Assembly: GCA_034439655.1 (NCBI GenBank) | Contig: JAWXAU010000184.1 | Location: 1 to 34,427, forward strand | From: Bacteroidota bacterium | GTDB taxonomy: Bacteria; Bacteroidota; Bacteroidia; UKL13-3 | Direction: 5' to 3' | DNA: 34,427 nucleotides | Shown here: in pieces, positions 16,998 through 24,529 of the stretch | Numbering within the stretch: the stretch's first letter is position 1 | How the letters are laid out: each line of letters begins with the position of its first letter | Notes under the pieces: model-generated | Told to the model about the DNA's origin: nothing | Seen by the model: the letters and a program-made list of their open reading frames with translations, nothing else | The model's database searches: none | Translations under genes and position numbers: made by a program

Positions 16998-18115
16998 AGT
17001 TCCACATACAACTGTTCCAATTTTTTTGAGCAGACTATATGATTGAAGTCTTGTTTTACATGTATATAACTATTGTTGGAGAAAGTATGATAGGTTTTAT
17101 CGTCCATATTGTAAAATTTTTCTATATTTTTTTGTAAAAACAATACATCGTTTTCATCCGAGAGTAACCCTGTTTCACCATCAATCACTATGTGTGGTAT
17201 ATCGCAGTGCTTGGTAGAAATAATAGGTAAGCCATTGGCCATCGCATCTAGCAAAACCACAGGTGCACCGCCTTCGCAGTCGTGTTCAATGCTGTGCTTG
17301 CTGGGTTGTATCAATACATGGTTTTTATATAAAAGCTCAGGCAATTTGTCGAAAGCCAAATGCGGAATAAAGGTAACTTTTTCTTGTATATTATCGAACT
17401 CTACAAACTCACGACATTCATTAATAGTATGGCCATCGCCCACTAAGGTGAGGTGCATACTAGGGCAATTATCCAAGGCTGCTGCGAAAGCTACCAAAGT
17501 GTCTATATGTCCTTTTTTTTCTTTAAAGTTAGCTATCTGAATAAGATTGAGCTCGCTTACTTTTTTTTCTTTTTCTGGTATGGCTGGGGGCACATTTACA
17601 CCCAAAGGTATGATATATATCTTCTGCTCAGGGCATCCTTTTTTTATTAAGGTTTCTTTGCCGTGCGGGCCTTCACACACAAATATATCGGCTAAGTCGA
17701 ACATGTGTTTGTAGCGGATTTGCCAAATGGGTTCTACATGGGGCAGGTATTCATAATCGAACCCATAGAAAGATATAATCAGTTTTTTATTCACCTGTTT
17801 ACATACTTCTAGATACTCCCATCCCACCATCGAAAAATGTGCATGTACCAAATCGAACTGACTTGCATTCTCCAAAATCCATTTCTTTATATATTTTATA
17901 TTTTGCTTGTGTTTGATATTGCCCAGCAAACCTGTAGGTACATGCCCTAGATTATTCCGCATCGGTATTTTATCTCCTTGCAAATCGAATTGTGGGTTCA
18001 AATAAACTGGGGCTGCCAGTTTTAGAGTTACACCCCTCATGGGTTCAAGAAGATGATATAACCAATTGGAGCTATTGTCGAGGTAGTGGTGGAATAATTC
18101 AAGTACGGTAGGCAC
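16988..18115 (-). CDS. Glycosyltransferase family 4
   Basis: A 375-residue GT-B glycosyltransferase. The C-terminal donor domain shows LIQIANFKEKKGHIDTLVAF (about 191-210), LTLVGDG (222-228) and the acidic E-x8-D block EGGAPVVLLDAM (Glu281, Asp290), in place of the more common E-x7-E. The N-terminal half has LVHAHFSMVGWEYL, the usual acceptor-side signature. The start is GTG at 18113-18115, and an exact TATATTTG box ends 4 nt upstream of it. It overlaps the following GT gene by 10 nt. The pair probably adds sugars to a surface polysaccharide or lipid. No transporter or polymerase is adjacent. Confidence 0.92.
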   Translation of the reverse strand: MPTVLELFHHYLDNSSNWLYHLLEPMRGVTLKLAAPVYLNPQFDLQGDKIPMRNNLGHVPTGLLGNIKHKQNIKYIKKWILENASQFDLVHAHFSMVGWEYLEVCKQVNKKLIISFYGFDYEYLPHVEPIWQIRYKHMFDLADIFVCEGPHGKETLIKKGCPEQKIYIIPLGVNVPPAIPEKEKKVSELNLIQIANFKEKKGHIDTLVAFAAALDNCPSMHLTLVGDGHTINECREFVEFDNIQEKVTFIPHLAFDKLPELLYKNHVLIQPSKHSIEHDCEGGAPVVLLDAMANGLPIISTKHCDIPHIVIDGETGLLSDENDVLFLQKNIEKFYNMDDKTYHTFSNNSYIHVKQDFNHIVCSKKLEQLYVELCK

Positions 18116-18119
18116 GGTG

Positions 18120-18127
18120 CAAATATA
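18120..18127 (-). promoter_or_regulatory. -7 box of the GT4 gene
   Basis: TATATTTG lies 4 nt (CACC) before the GTG start at 18115. The spacing predicts a leaderless mRNA. No -33 TTG was found at the usual distance. Confidence 0.5.
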
Positions 18128-18242
18128 GGGGGAAGGAACTAGGATTCAGGAGTAGGAAATAAGGCCATTCGGGAAATAATAGCGTTAGCAACTTAATGCC
18201 TATGCTATTATATATTTCCATATTAGAATACAAACCATTTTA

Positions 18243-18385
18243 TACCGAAACTCAAAATATAATAGTCCAAAAGAAAGGGACTAATCCCATTCAAGCTTGC
18301 GGGCTTTCGGGATGTAGTTCGGCATTACCATTCTACAAACCAAATCCGCCACAGGCGGAGAACTATTATAGTTTAAGAATTGGTA
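18243..18385 (+). repeat. MITE-like element, copy 3 (longest)
   Basis: A 143-nt copy with ends TACCGAAACTC and AATTGGTA, flanked on both sides by TTA. It contains TAGTCC (18263-18268) / GGGACTA (18277-18283), an extra small ATCCC/GGGAT hairpin absent from copy 2, then the right module with a perfect CCGCC-ACA-GGCGG hairpin and the interlocked TAGTTC/GAACTA and TACCATTCT/AGAATTGGTA pairs. It fills the middle of the gene-free stretch 18116-18476. The remaining parts hold the GT4 promoter box and the prmA upstream region. Confidence 0.8.
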
Positions 18386-18476
18386 TTATATCGTCAGCAG
18401 GGGTCTTATTCCTTATTCCTAGTACCTTATTCCTAAACATTTGCGTAACCCAAGTTTTTGAACCAAATTTGCCCTT

Positions 18477-19307
18477 ATGAACCAACCCTACTTAGAGTTT
18501 CGTATTCCTGCCATTGGCAACACCAAAGATATGCTTATATCTGAATTAGCTGAAGATGGATTTGAAGGGTTTGTGGAGCACGACGATGGTTTTTCGGCAT
18601 TTATACCAGAGAATATATTTCTGCGAAGACGCTTTGAGGATTTGATACATGCTTACGAAATACCTTTGAGCCGAATAATCGAAAATAAAATTGAACAACG
18701 CAACTGGAATGCGGAATGGGAAGCATCGTATGAACCTATATGCATCCATAAAGATATATATATTAGAACCCCATTTCACCCTGCAATGCCCGATTTTAAG
18801 CACCAATTGACCATTCAACCTAAAATGAGTTTTGGCACGGGCCACCACGAAACTACAAGGCTCATGTTGCAATTGATGCTAGCGGAGGACTTTAAAAATA
18901 AATATATATTTGACTATGGATGCGGCACAGGCGTATTGTCTGTGATGGCTTCTGTACTTGGTGCTACGGAAATATTTGCAGTAGATATAGACGACTGGGC
19001 TGCAGAAAATTTATATGAAAACGCCCAATTGAACGACATCAAAAATATTGTTTTTGAGCAAGGTGATATTGATAAAGCAAAAGGGAAAATTTTCAACTTG
19101 GTTTTGGCAAATATCAACAAGAATATATTAACTGCTACCATGGCCGAAATGGCTAGTACAATCGAAGTAGGTGGCCTATTGTTAATGAGCGGTTTTTATG
19201 AAAATGATGTGGACGATTTGTTGAGTGTTGCCTTGCCGTATGGCCTAACTTTGAACCAAAAAATTAACGAAAACGATTGGACAGCAATGGTACTCGTAAA
19301 AAAATAG
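18477..19307 (+). CDS. prmA: Ribosomal protein L11 methyltransferase
   Basis: A 276-residue SAM-dependent methyltransferase that modifies ribosomal protein L11. An N-terminal substrate-recognition domain (about 1-85) is followed by the PrmA signature MSFGTGHHETTRLM (117-130), SAM motif I DYGCGTGVLSVMA (146-158), acidic loop VDIDDWAAENL (169-179) and NLVLANI (207-213). The length is normal. The ATG at 18477 lies 5 nt after CAAATTTG, a near match to the -7 box. The MITE-like element copy 3 lies about 90 nt upstream. Confidence 0.95.
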   Translation: MNQPYLEFRIPAIGNTKDMLISELAEDGFEGFVEHDDGFSAFIPENIFLRRRFEDLIHAYEIPLSRIIENKIEQRNWNAEWEASYEPICIHKDIYIRTPFHPAMPDFKHQLTIQPKMSFGTGHHETTRLMLQLMLAEDFKNKYIFDYGCGTGVLSVMASVLGATEIFAVDIDDWAAENLYENAQLNDIKNIVFEQGDIDKAKGKIFNLVLANINKNILTATMAEMASTIEVGGLLLMSGFYENDVDDLLSVALPYGLTLNQKINENDWTAMVLVKK

Positions 19308-19367
19308 TTTATAATAAAAACGCAGCTTTTACGTTATTAATTACGATATCACTTTTTATATTTTTAC

Positions 19368-22300
19368 ATGAAAAAACATCTTTGGCTACTTGCCTTCATT
19401 TTATTAAGTTTTAACGCTTTTTCTCAAATCACATTTTTCAATGTAGATACCGTGAAGTTTATCAATGATTTTGAAAAATACATAGGCGAAGCTGCCAACA
19501 GCAAATTAAACGACGACGCCGCAAAGTTTATTAAAAGTTGGAACAAAAACCTAATCACCACGCCACAAAAACGCCTCTTGGTGAAAATATGTAATACCAT
19601 GATTATGTCAGGCAAAACACAGGAAGATTTCTTTTGGCCTTATATACAAATTGTTAACTATTTTTTAGTTAACCCCGCCGAAGAAACTGGACTTGATACT
19701 TGGCAAGGATATTACTTGCAAACCTTGGAAAATGATCCCGAAAAGTTGCCTAATTTCTTAAACTTTTCACTTAATTTCTTCACACGTCGCACCTTATTTG
19801 CTAACGATAGGCATGAATGGACCACCAATGCCGAAAACTATGATTTACAATTCAAGCGATATCCAATACTCAAACTCAAAAACATTGACATCACCTGCAC
19901 AGTAACCGATGCCGACACCATATTTATACGCAATACCTCTGGAACTTATTTGCCCTATAAAAATGAATGGGTAGGAAAAAAAGGTCGTATAGATTGGCGA
20001 AGGACAGGCCTTGACACTAACAAGGTTTATGTGCATTTAAATAATTACAACCTTAATACCAGTCGCTCCGATTTCAAGGCAGATTCGGTGATATATAAAA
20101 ATAGCTATTTCTTTTCGCAGGTATTGCTGGGAGGCTTCGAAGACAAAGGAAATGTAACACAAGGTGCGGGCACTTTTTTCCCAAAATTTAATTCATACGA
20201 AAAAACTTTGTTTATTAAAAATATATTTCCTGGAGTTGATTTAACTGGTGGTTTTATACACCAAGGACAAGGAATAAAGTCGAACGGAAATGATTCAGTA
20301 CGAGCCAAAATCGACATATATTATAAAAATAAATTAACTGGGCGAGCTTATGCTAAAAAAGAGTTTGTGATAAAACCAGCAGGGATTATTACAGATAACG
20401 CAATGATAAGTTTATATATGCGTGACTCAGCTACCGACAAACTAGATTCGGTATTTCACCTTTCGGCAGGGTGTAATTTTAGCGAGAAAACCCGCGAACT
20501 TTCTATTACCCGCAGCGATAAAGGCTTTGGACTTACGCCATTCAAAGATTCCTATCACCGCATGGAAATTACCTGTGATGCAATTTTTTGGACCATCGAT
20601 TTACCTTTTTATGCTTTTAGTATGATAAATCCATCAGGTACAGCTAAGTTCGAATCGGGCAATTATTTTAGGGATCAGCGTTATGATGCCATGCAAGGAA
20701 TATTGGAATATAACCCCATTGAAAGGATGCGGACTTTTGTGTTAAAAAGAAAGAAAGATGGCTATCCCACCCCTCAAATATTTACACCTGCTGAATTTGC
20801 ACAATTCTTAAATAACAAAACCGAATATGTTACTGGATTGCTTATTTTGATGAATGATAAAGGGTTTATATTGTATGATACTGAGAAAGATCTCGTAACT
20901 GTATTGCCCAAGACCTCAGAATACTTTTTGGCCCATGAAAAAATTTCCGATTTTGATGTAATTGGGATGCAATCTGTAATTTCAGCAAAGCCAAATGGTG
21001 TGATAAACTTGGTGAACAACGACTTGGTGTTGGAGGGTGTTAAAGGCTTACAATTTTCCGATTCGCAAAGTGTATATGTGGTGCCTACTTCGCAGCAATT
21101 CACGGTACGCAAAAATAGAAATATGTATTTTGGTGGCAGAATGCATGCAGGACGATTCGATTTTTACGGAAAGAACTTTTATTTCGATTATAATAATTTT
21201 CTAATTAAATTGGATAATGTTGACTCGATGCGGTTTGTATGTCCTTCGCGTGAAAATCCTGAAAAATATGTATTGGTAAAAACCGTACTACAAAATATAT
21301 ATGGTACTTTATATATAGATAAAGAAAATAACAAATCAGGATTGAAAGATTATCCGGAGTACCCCATGTTTGTGAGCGACCGCGGTGCTATGGTGTACTA
21401 TGATAAGCCCGAAATTTTTGGTGGTGTATATAATAGAGAAGAATTTTATTTTAAAACAGATCCCTTTACCATCAGGAGTTTGGACAATTTCAAATTGGAA
21501 GACATCAAACTCTCTGGCCTGTTTTCGTCGGGAGGTATTGTTCCAGATTTCAATGATACACTAACGGTACAAAAAGATTACTCATTGGGTTTTATTCGCC
21601 AAAATCCTCCTGAGGGATTTGCAATGTACGGTGGCAAAGGTAAAAACTTCGGCCAAGTATCATTAAGTAATGAGGGTTTTATAGGAACTGGTAAAATAGA
21701 ATACCTCACATCGGTAGGTTATTCAGCCAGGTATTTTATGTTTTTGGACTCAACAAATGGCATGTTCGAAGAATATAATATTGCACGTACCGCTACTGTA
21801 CCCGATGTGAAAGGCACCGATGTATATATGCATTGGAAAGCAAAAGAAGACCAAATGGATGTGAGCAATAGGGAAACACCATTGGATATATTCAAAGGCA
21901 AGGCAAATATGTTTGGTACCGTAACCTTGTCTCCAGTTTCACTAGAAGGTCGTGGGCGGTTAGAATTTGATAAAGCAGTGCTGGCATCTGAGGTGTTCGA
22001 CTTCCACCCAATAACGGTGAATGCCGCCACCTCCGACTTTAAGATAAAAGGAGACGATACAACAAGGATTGCATTTTTATCGAACAATGTAAATTCATTT
22101 GTTGATTTTGAAAAACGTTATGGCGATTTCAAATCGAACAACGAAGGTGCAAATACGTTCTTCCCCATCAATGATTACCGCACCAACCTGAACGACTTTA
22201 AATGGGAGATTGACCAGCGTAAAATTACACTTTCAAAACCTGTGGGTACTGACGATCCACACTTTGTATCTACCAAGAATGGGCAAGATTCTCTCAAGTT

Positions 22301-23759
22301 CACAGCGGGCAGAGCCAGCTTTACGATGTCGAACAATATTTTGGATATTAACGAAGTTCCTTTCATCAATGTATGTGATGGAAAAATATATCCCGACAAG
22401 CAAAATGTGGTAGTAGAATCAGAAGCATATATGCGTCCGTTGCTCAACTCAAAACTAACCTGCGACAGTGTGAGCGAATATCATAAACTATATGATTGCG
22501 AAATCCAAATTCGGGGTAAATACAAAATGGAAGGTGGTGGTTTTTATGATTATGTCGACTCGAAAGGACATAAGCAAGTTATACATTTTGAAAAAATAAC
22601 AGACAACCAACGTGGCCGTATTGTAGGTACTTGTCCTATTAATGATCGGGATAGTTTTTTGGTGGGACCTAAGTTCGGTTTCAAAGGAAATATAAATTTA
22701 CTGTCGAATGCTTTATTCCTCGAATTTGACGGATTTGTGAGGCCCATACACGAAATGTGGACACTTAAAACAGAGCCTTATCAATTCACCAAACGCATCA
22801 ACCCCGACTCCGTAATATTATCGTTCAGTCATCCAAAAAATCAATACAAAGCAGACCTATTTACTGGCCTAGCCTATAATGCTGATTCGCCCCATGTATA
22901 TGCAGGTTTTTCGTGCAGGAAAAGATATTTTGGAGATAATGAAATTTTACGTGGGCATGGCGTATTATATTATGATGAGCCCTACCAACAATTTGTTATT
23001 ACCGACTCGGCTAGGTACTTGAAAAAATCTTTGCGTGGTTCTTATATGTTATTTAAGGAAGCCACGAACGAAGTGTATGGAGAAGGCAAGTTTAATTTTA
23101 ATTTTAAAATGAGCGATATCAAAATAGAAGCTGCCGGTAATTGCAATGTGGCAATGGGAGATACCATTACGGTGAATTTTGAAACGATGCTACTCATGGA
23201 TTTTCCTTTTCCAAAATCGGCATTAAATAATATGTTCGATAATTTTGAAGCTGATAATGAAAGGGCAAAAAATGTTAGGTATAATAGTGAATTTTCAAAG
23301 AAGTGTGCAGCAGAGTTTTTAGATGATAAGACATTGGAGAAATGGTTAAAAAAATATACAGAAGACGAGAAATTTTTGGTTGCGAATGCGTTTGAAAAAG
23401 CCTTGGTTTTTGGCAATTTAAAGTTGGAATGGCATAGCAAAAGCAAACGATATATATATGATGGAGAAGCGGGGTTAACAGCTATCAATAAGAAAGCTCT
23501 CAATAAGTTTGTGAAAATAAAAATATCTATTGAAAAGAAAAAGCAGGGCGATATTATGAATATGTATCTGCTTACCAATAAAGGCACTTGGTATTACTTC
23601 TTTTTTAGTAAAGGCACTTTGGGTGGATTGAGCAGCGAAGCCAAGTTTAATGAGATTATAATAAAAGAAGGACCCAAAGTAAAAGCTCCAGATATCCGTA
23701 TCAGAGAATCTACAGAAAAACAAAAGAACAATTTCTTGAGAGATTTTCCTGGGTGGTAA
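19368..23759 (+). CDS. Very large secreted protein of unknown function (1463 aa)
   Basis: I do not recognise this protein beyond a general impression that similar large exported proteins occur in Bacteroidota. Residues 1-19 form a signal peptide (LWLLAFILLSFNAFSQ). Residues about 25-160 are helical. Residues about 165-1280 are dense in alternating beta strands, Asp/Asn turns and aromatic residues, with strands such as VSLEGRGRLEFDKAVL and INLVNNDLVLEG, which recall stacked beta folds of the OstA/LptA kind; this is only an impression. Residues about 1284-1360 are helical and charged, and a short beta region ends in RDFPGW. No sorting tail, catalytic motif or membrane helix is visible. The only near neighbour on this strand is prmA, 60 nt upstream. 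The stop TAA abuts a MITE-like element end. Confidence 0.85.
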   Translation: MKKHLWLLAFILLSFNAFSQITFFNVDTVKFINDFEKYIGEAANSKLNDDAAKFIKSWNKNLITTPQKRLLVKICNTMIMSGKTQEDFFWPYIQIVNYFLVNPAEETGLDTWQGYYLQTLENDPEKLPNFLNFSLNFFTRRTLFANDRHEWTTNAENYDLQFKRYPILKLKNIDITCTVTDADTIFIRNTSGTYLPYKNEWVGKKGRIDWRRTGLDTNKVYVHLNNYNLNTSRSDFKADSVIYKNSYFFSQVLLGGFEDKGNVTQGAGTFFPKFNSYEKTLFIKNIFPGVDLTGGFIHQGQGIKSNGNDSVRAKIDIYYKNKLTGRAYAKKEFVIKPAGIITDNAMISLYMRDSATDKLDSVFHLSAGCNFSEKTRELSITRSDKGFGLTPFKDSYHRMEITCDAIFWTIDLPFYAFSMINPSGTAKFESGNYFRDQRYDAMQGILEYNPIERMRTFVLKRKKDGYPTPQIFTPAEFAQFLNNKTEYVTGLLILMNDKGFILYDTEKDLVTVLPKTSEYFLAHEKISDFDVIGMQSVISAKPNGVINLVNNDLVLEGVKGLQFSDSQSVYVVPTSQQFTVRKNRNMYFGGRMHAGRFDFYGKNFYFDYNNFLIKLDNVDSMRFVCPSRENPEKYVLVKTVLQNIYGTLYIDKENNKSGLKDYPEYPMFVSDRGAMVYYDKPEIFGGVYNREEFYFKTDPFTIRSLDNFKLEDIKLSGLFSSGGIVPDFNDTLTVQKDYSLGFIRQNPPEGFAMYGGKGKNFGQVSLSNEGFIGTGKIEYLTSVGYSARYFMFLDSTNGMFEEYNIARTATVPDVKGTDVYMHWKAKEDQMDVSNRETPLDIFKGKANMFGTVTLSPVSLEGRGRLEFDKAVLASEVFDFHPITVNAATSDFKIKGDDTTRIAFLSNNVNSFVDFEKRYGDFKSNNEGANTFFPINDYRTNLNDFKWEIDQRKITLSKPVGTDDPHFVSTKNGQDSLKFTAGRASFTMSNNILDINEVPFINVCDGKIYPDKQNVVVESEAYMRPLLNSKLTCDSVSEYHKLYDCEIQIRGKYKMEGGGFYDYVDSKGHKQVIHFEKITDNQRGRIVGTCPINDRDSFLVGPKFGFKGNINLLSNALFLEFDGFVRPIHEMWTLKTEPYQFTKRINPDSVILSFSHPKNQYKADLFTGLAYNADSPHVYAGFSCRKRYFGDNEILRGHGVLYYDEPYQQFVITDSARYLKKSLRGSYMLFKEATNEVYGEGKFNFNFKMSDIKIEAAGNCNVAMGDTITVNFETMLLMDFPFPKSALNNMFDNFEADNERAKNVRYNSEFSKKCAAEFLDDKTLEKWLKKYTEDEKFLVANAFEKALVFGNLKLEWHSKSKRYIYDGEAGLTAINKKALNKFVKIKISIEKKKQGDIMNMYLLTNKGTWYYFFFSKGTLGGLSSEAKFNEIIIKEGPKVKAPDIRIRESTEKQKNNFLRDFPGW

Positions 23760-23785
23760 TAACGAAACTCAATATATAATACCAT
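23757..23785 (+). repeat. MITE-like element fragment (joined ends), copy 4
   Basis: TAACGAAACTCAATATATAA matches the left end of copies 2 and 3 with one change (TAAC for TACC). It runs straight into TACCATTTCTTAAAA, the inverted form of the right end. The middle is missing. The fragment starts at or beside the stop codon of the 1463-residue gene. Confidence 0.55.
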
Positions 23786-23805
23786 TTCTTAAAACATGGG
23801 CGTTT

Positions 23806-23829
23806 TTCCTTATAAGGAACCATTTTTTT
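23806..23829 (+). terminator. Possible terminator after the 1463-residue gene
   Basis: TTCCT-TATA-AGGAA (23806-23819) forms a short hairpin followed by T7 at 23823-23829. On the other strand an A/T-rich tail also follows, so it could serve the convergent gene as well. The stem is only 5 bp. Confidence 0.35.
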
Positions 23830-23877
23830 GTAATGAGCGTAACGAATAAAGAGCAGTTTTGGACAAGCTCTATATAG

Positions 23878-24525
23878 TTATTTCAATAAGTAGCAAGCAC
23901 CTATATAAAATCTGGCAAGTGACGTCAAGGATAATGAATTGTCGGGATAGGAGGTGTCAAACCGATACCTGTATGCTACTTCAACACCAAAATTTAAGAG
24001 TATACTTTCTGTTATAATAGTTCTGCGACCCATACCCAAGCATATCATGGGAGCGAATATAAACTTACGAAAAGGGGCAGCTAAATTACCAGATCCAGTT
24101 GAATTGGTGGTGTCAAATTTTATTGAGGCGATTCCTGTACCCAAGGCAATTGTTCCATATCTTCCTACTGGTGATAATCCCCCATGTGTTTTATTTGACC
24201 AAGTCCAACGCCACATGATGTCATGCACTCTAGTCTTAGTTGTCGCATTATAAATTACTGTACTGTTTGCAGCAGTATACCTATCTTTATCAACTGGGCA
24301 TGTTCTATAATATACGCCACTTGCCCTAACCCTGTTTCTTGATCTTTCATAAGCCAAGGTAAATGAAATATTAGGTGCGAAATCATCTTGAAGTGGCGTA
24401 TATCCTATCCCAACGCCAGCAGTAATAATTCTGGTTTTGCCAAACAAACCTGGGGCTTGGGCAATCAATTGTGTGCTAAAGAATAAACCGAATATCAATA
24501 TATATATATGTTTTAGTTTCATCAT
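23878..24525 (-). CDS. Small outer-membrane beta-barrel-type protein
   Basis: A 215-residue protein starting at the ATG at 24525 (a second ATG follows at 24522). Upstream ATGs would overlap the preceding gene and push the signal peptide inward. The signal peptide is HIYILIFGLFFSTQLIAQ. The rest shows amphipathic strands with aromatic ends (IITAGVGIGYTPL, ISFTLAYERSR, LNFGVEVAYRYRFD) and ends LARFYIGACYLLK, consistent with an 8- or 10-strand barrel. It starts 4 nt after the M48 peptidase stop and is almost certainly co-transcribed with it. No specific function can be given. Confidence 0.75.
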   Translation of the reverse strand: MMKLKHIYILIFGLFFSTQLIAQAPGLFGKTRIITAGVGIGYTPLQDDFAPNISFTLAYERSRNRVRASGVYYRTCPVDKDRYTAANSTVIYNATTKTRVHDIMWRWTWSNKTHGGLSPVGRYGTIALGTGIASIKFDTTNSTGSGNLAAPFRKFIFAPMICLGMGRRTIITESILLNFGVEVAYRYRFDTSYPDNSLSLTSLARFYIGACYLLK

Positions 24526-24529
24526 ACTT

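Noticed and set aside
18196-18480. 94-residue plus-strand ORF
   Set aside because: It lies across the MITE-like element and the prmA upstream region, and its sequence reflects the repeat, not a protein family.
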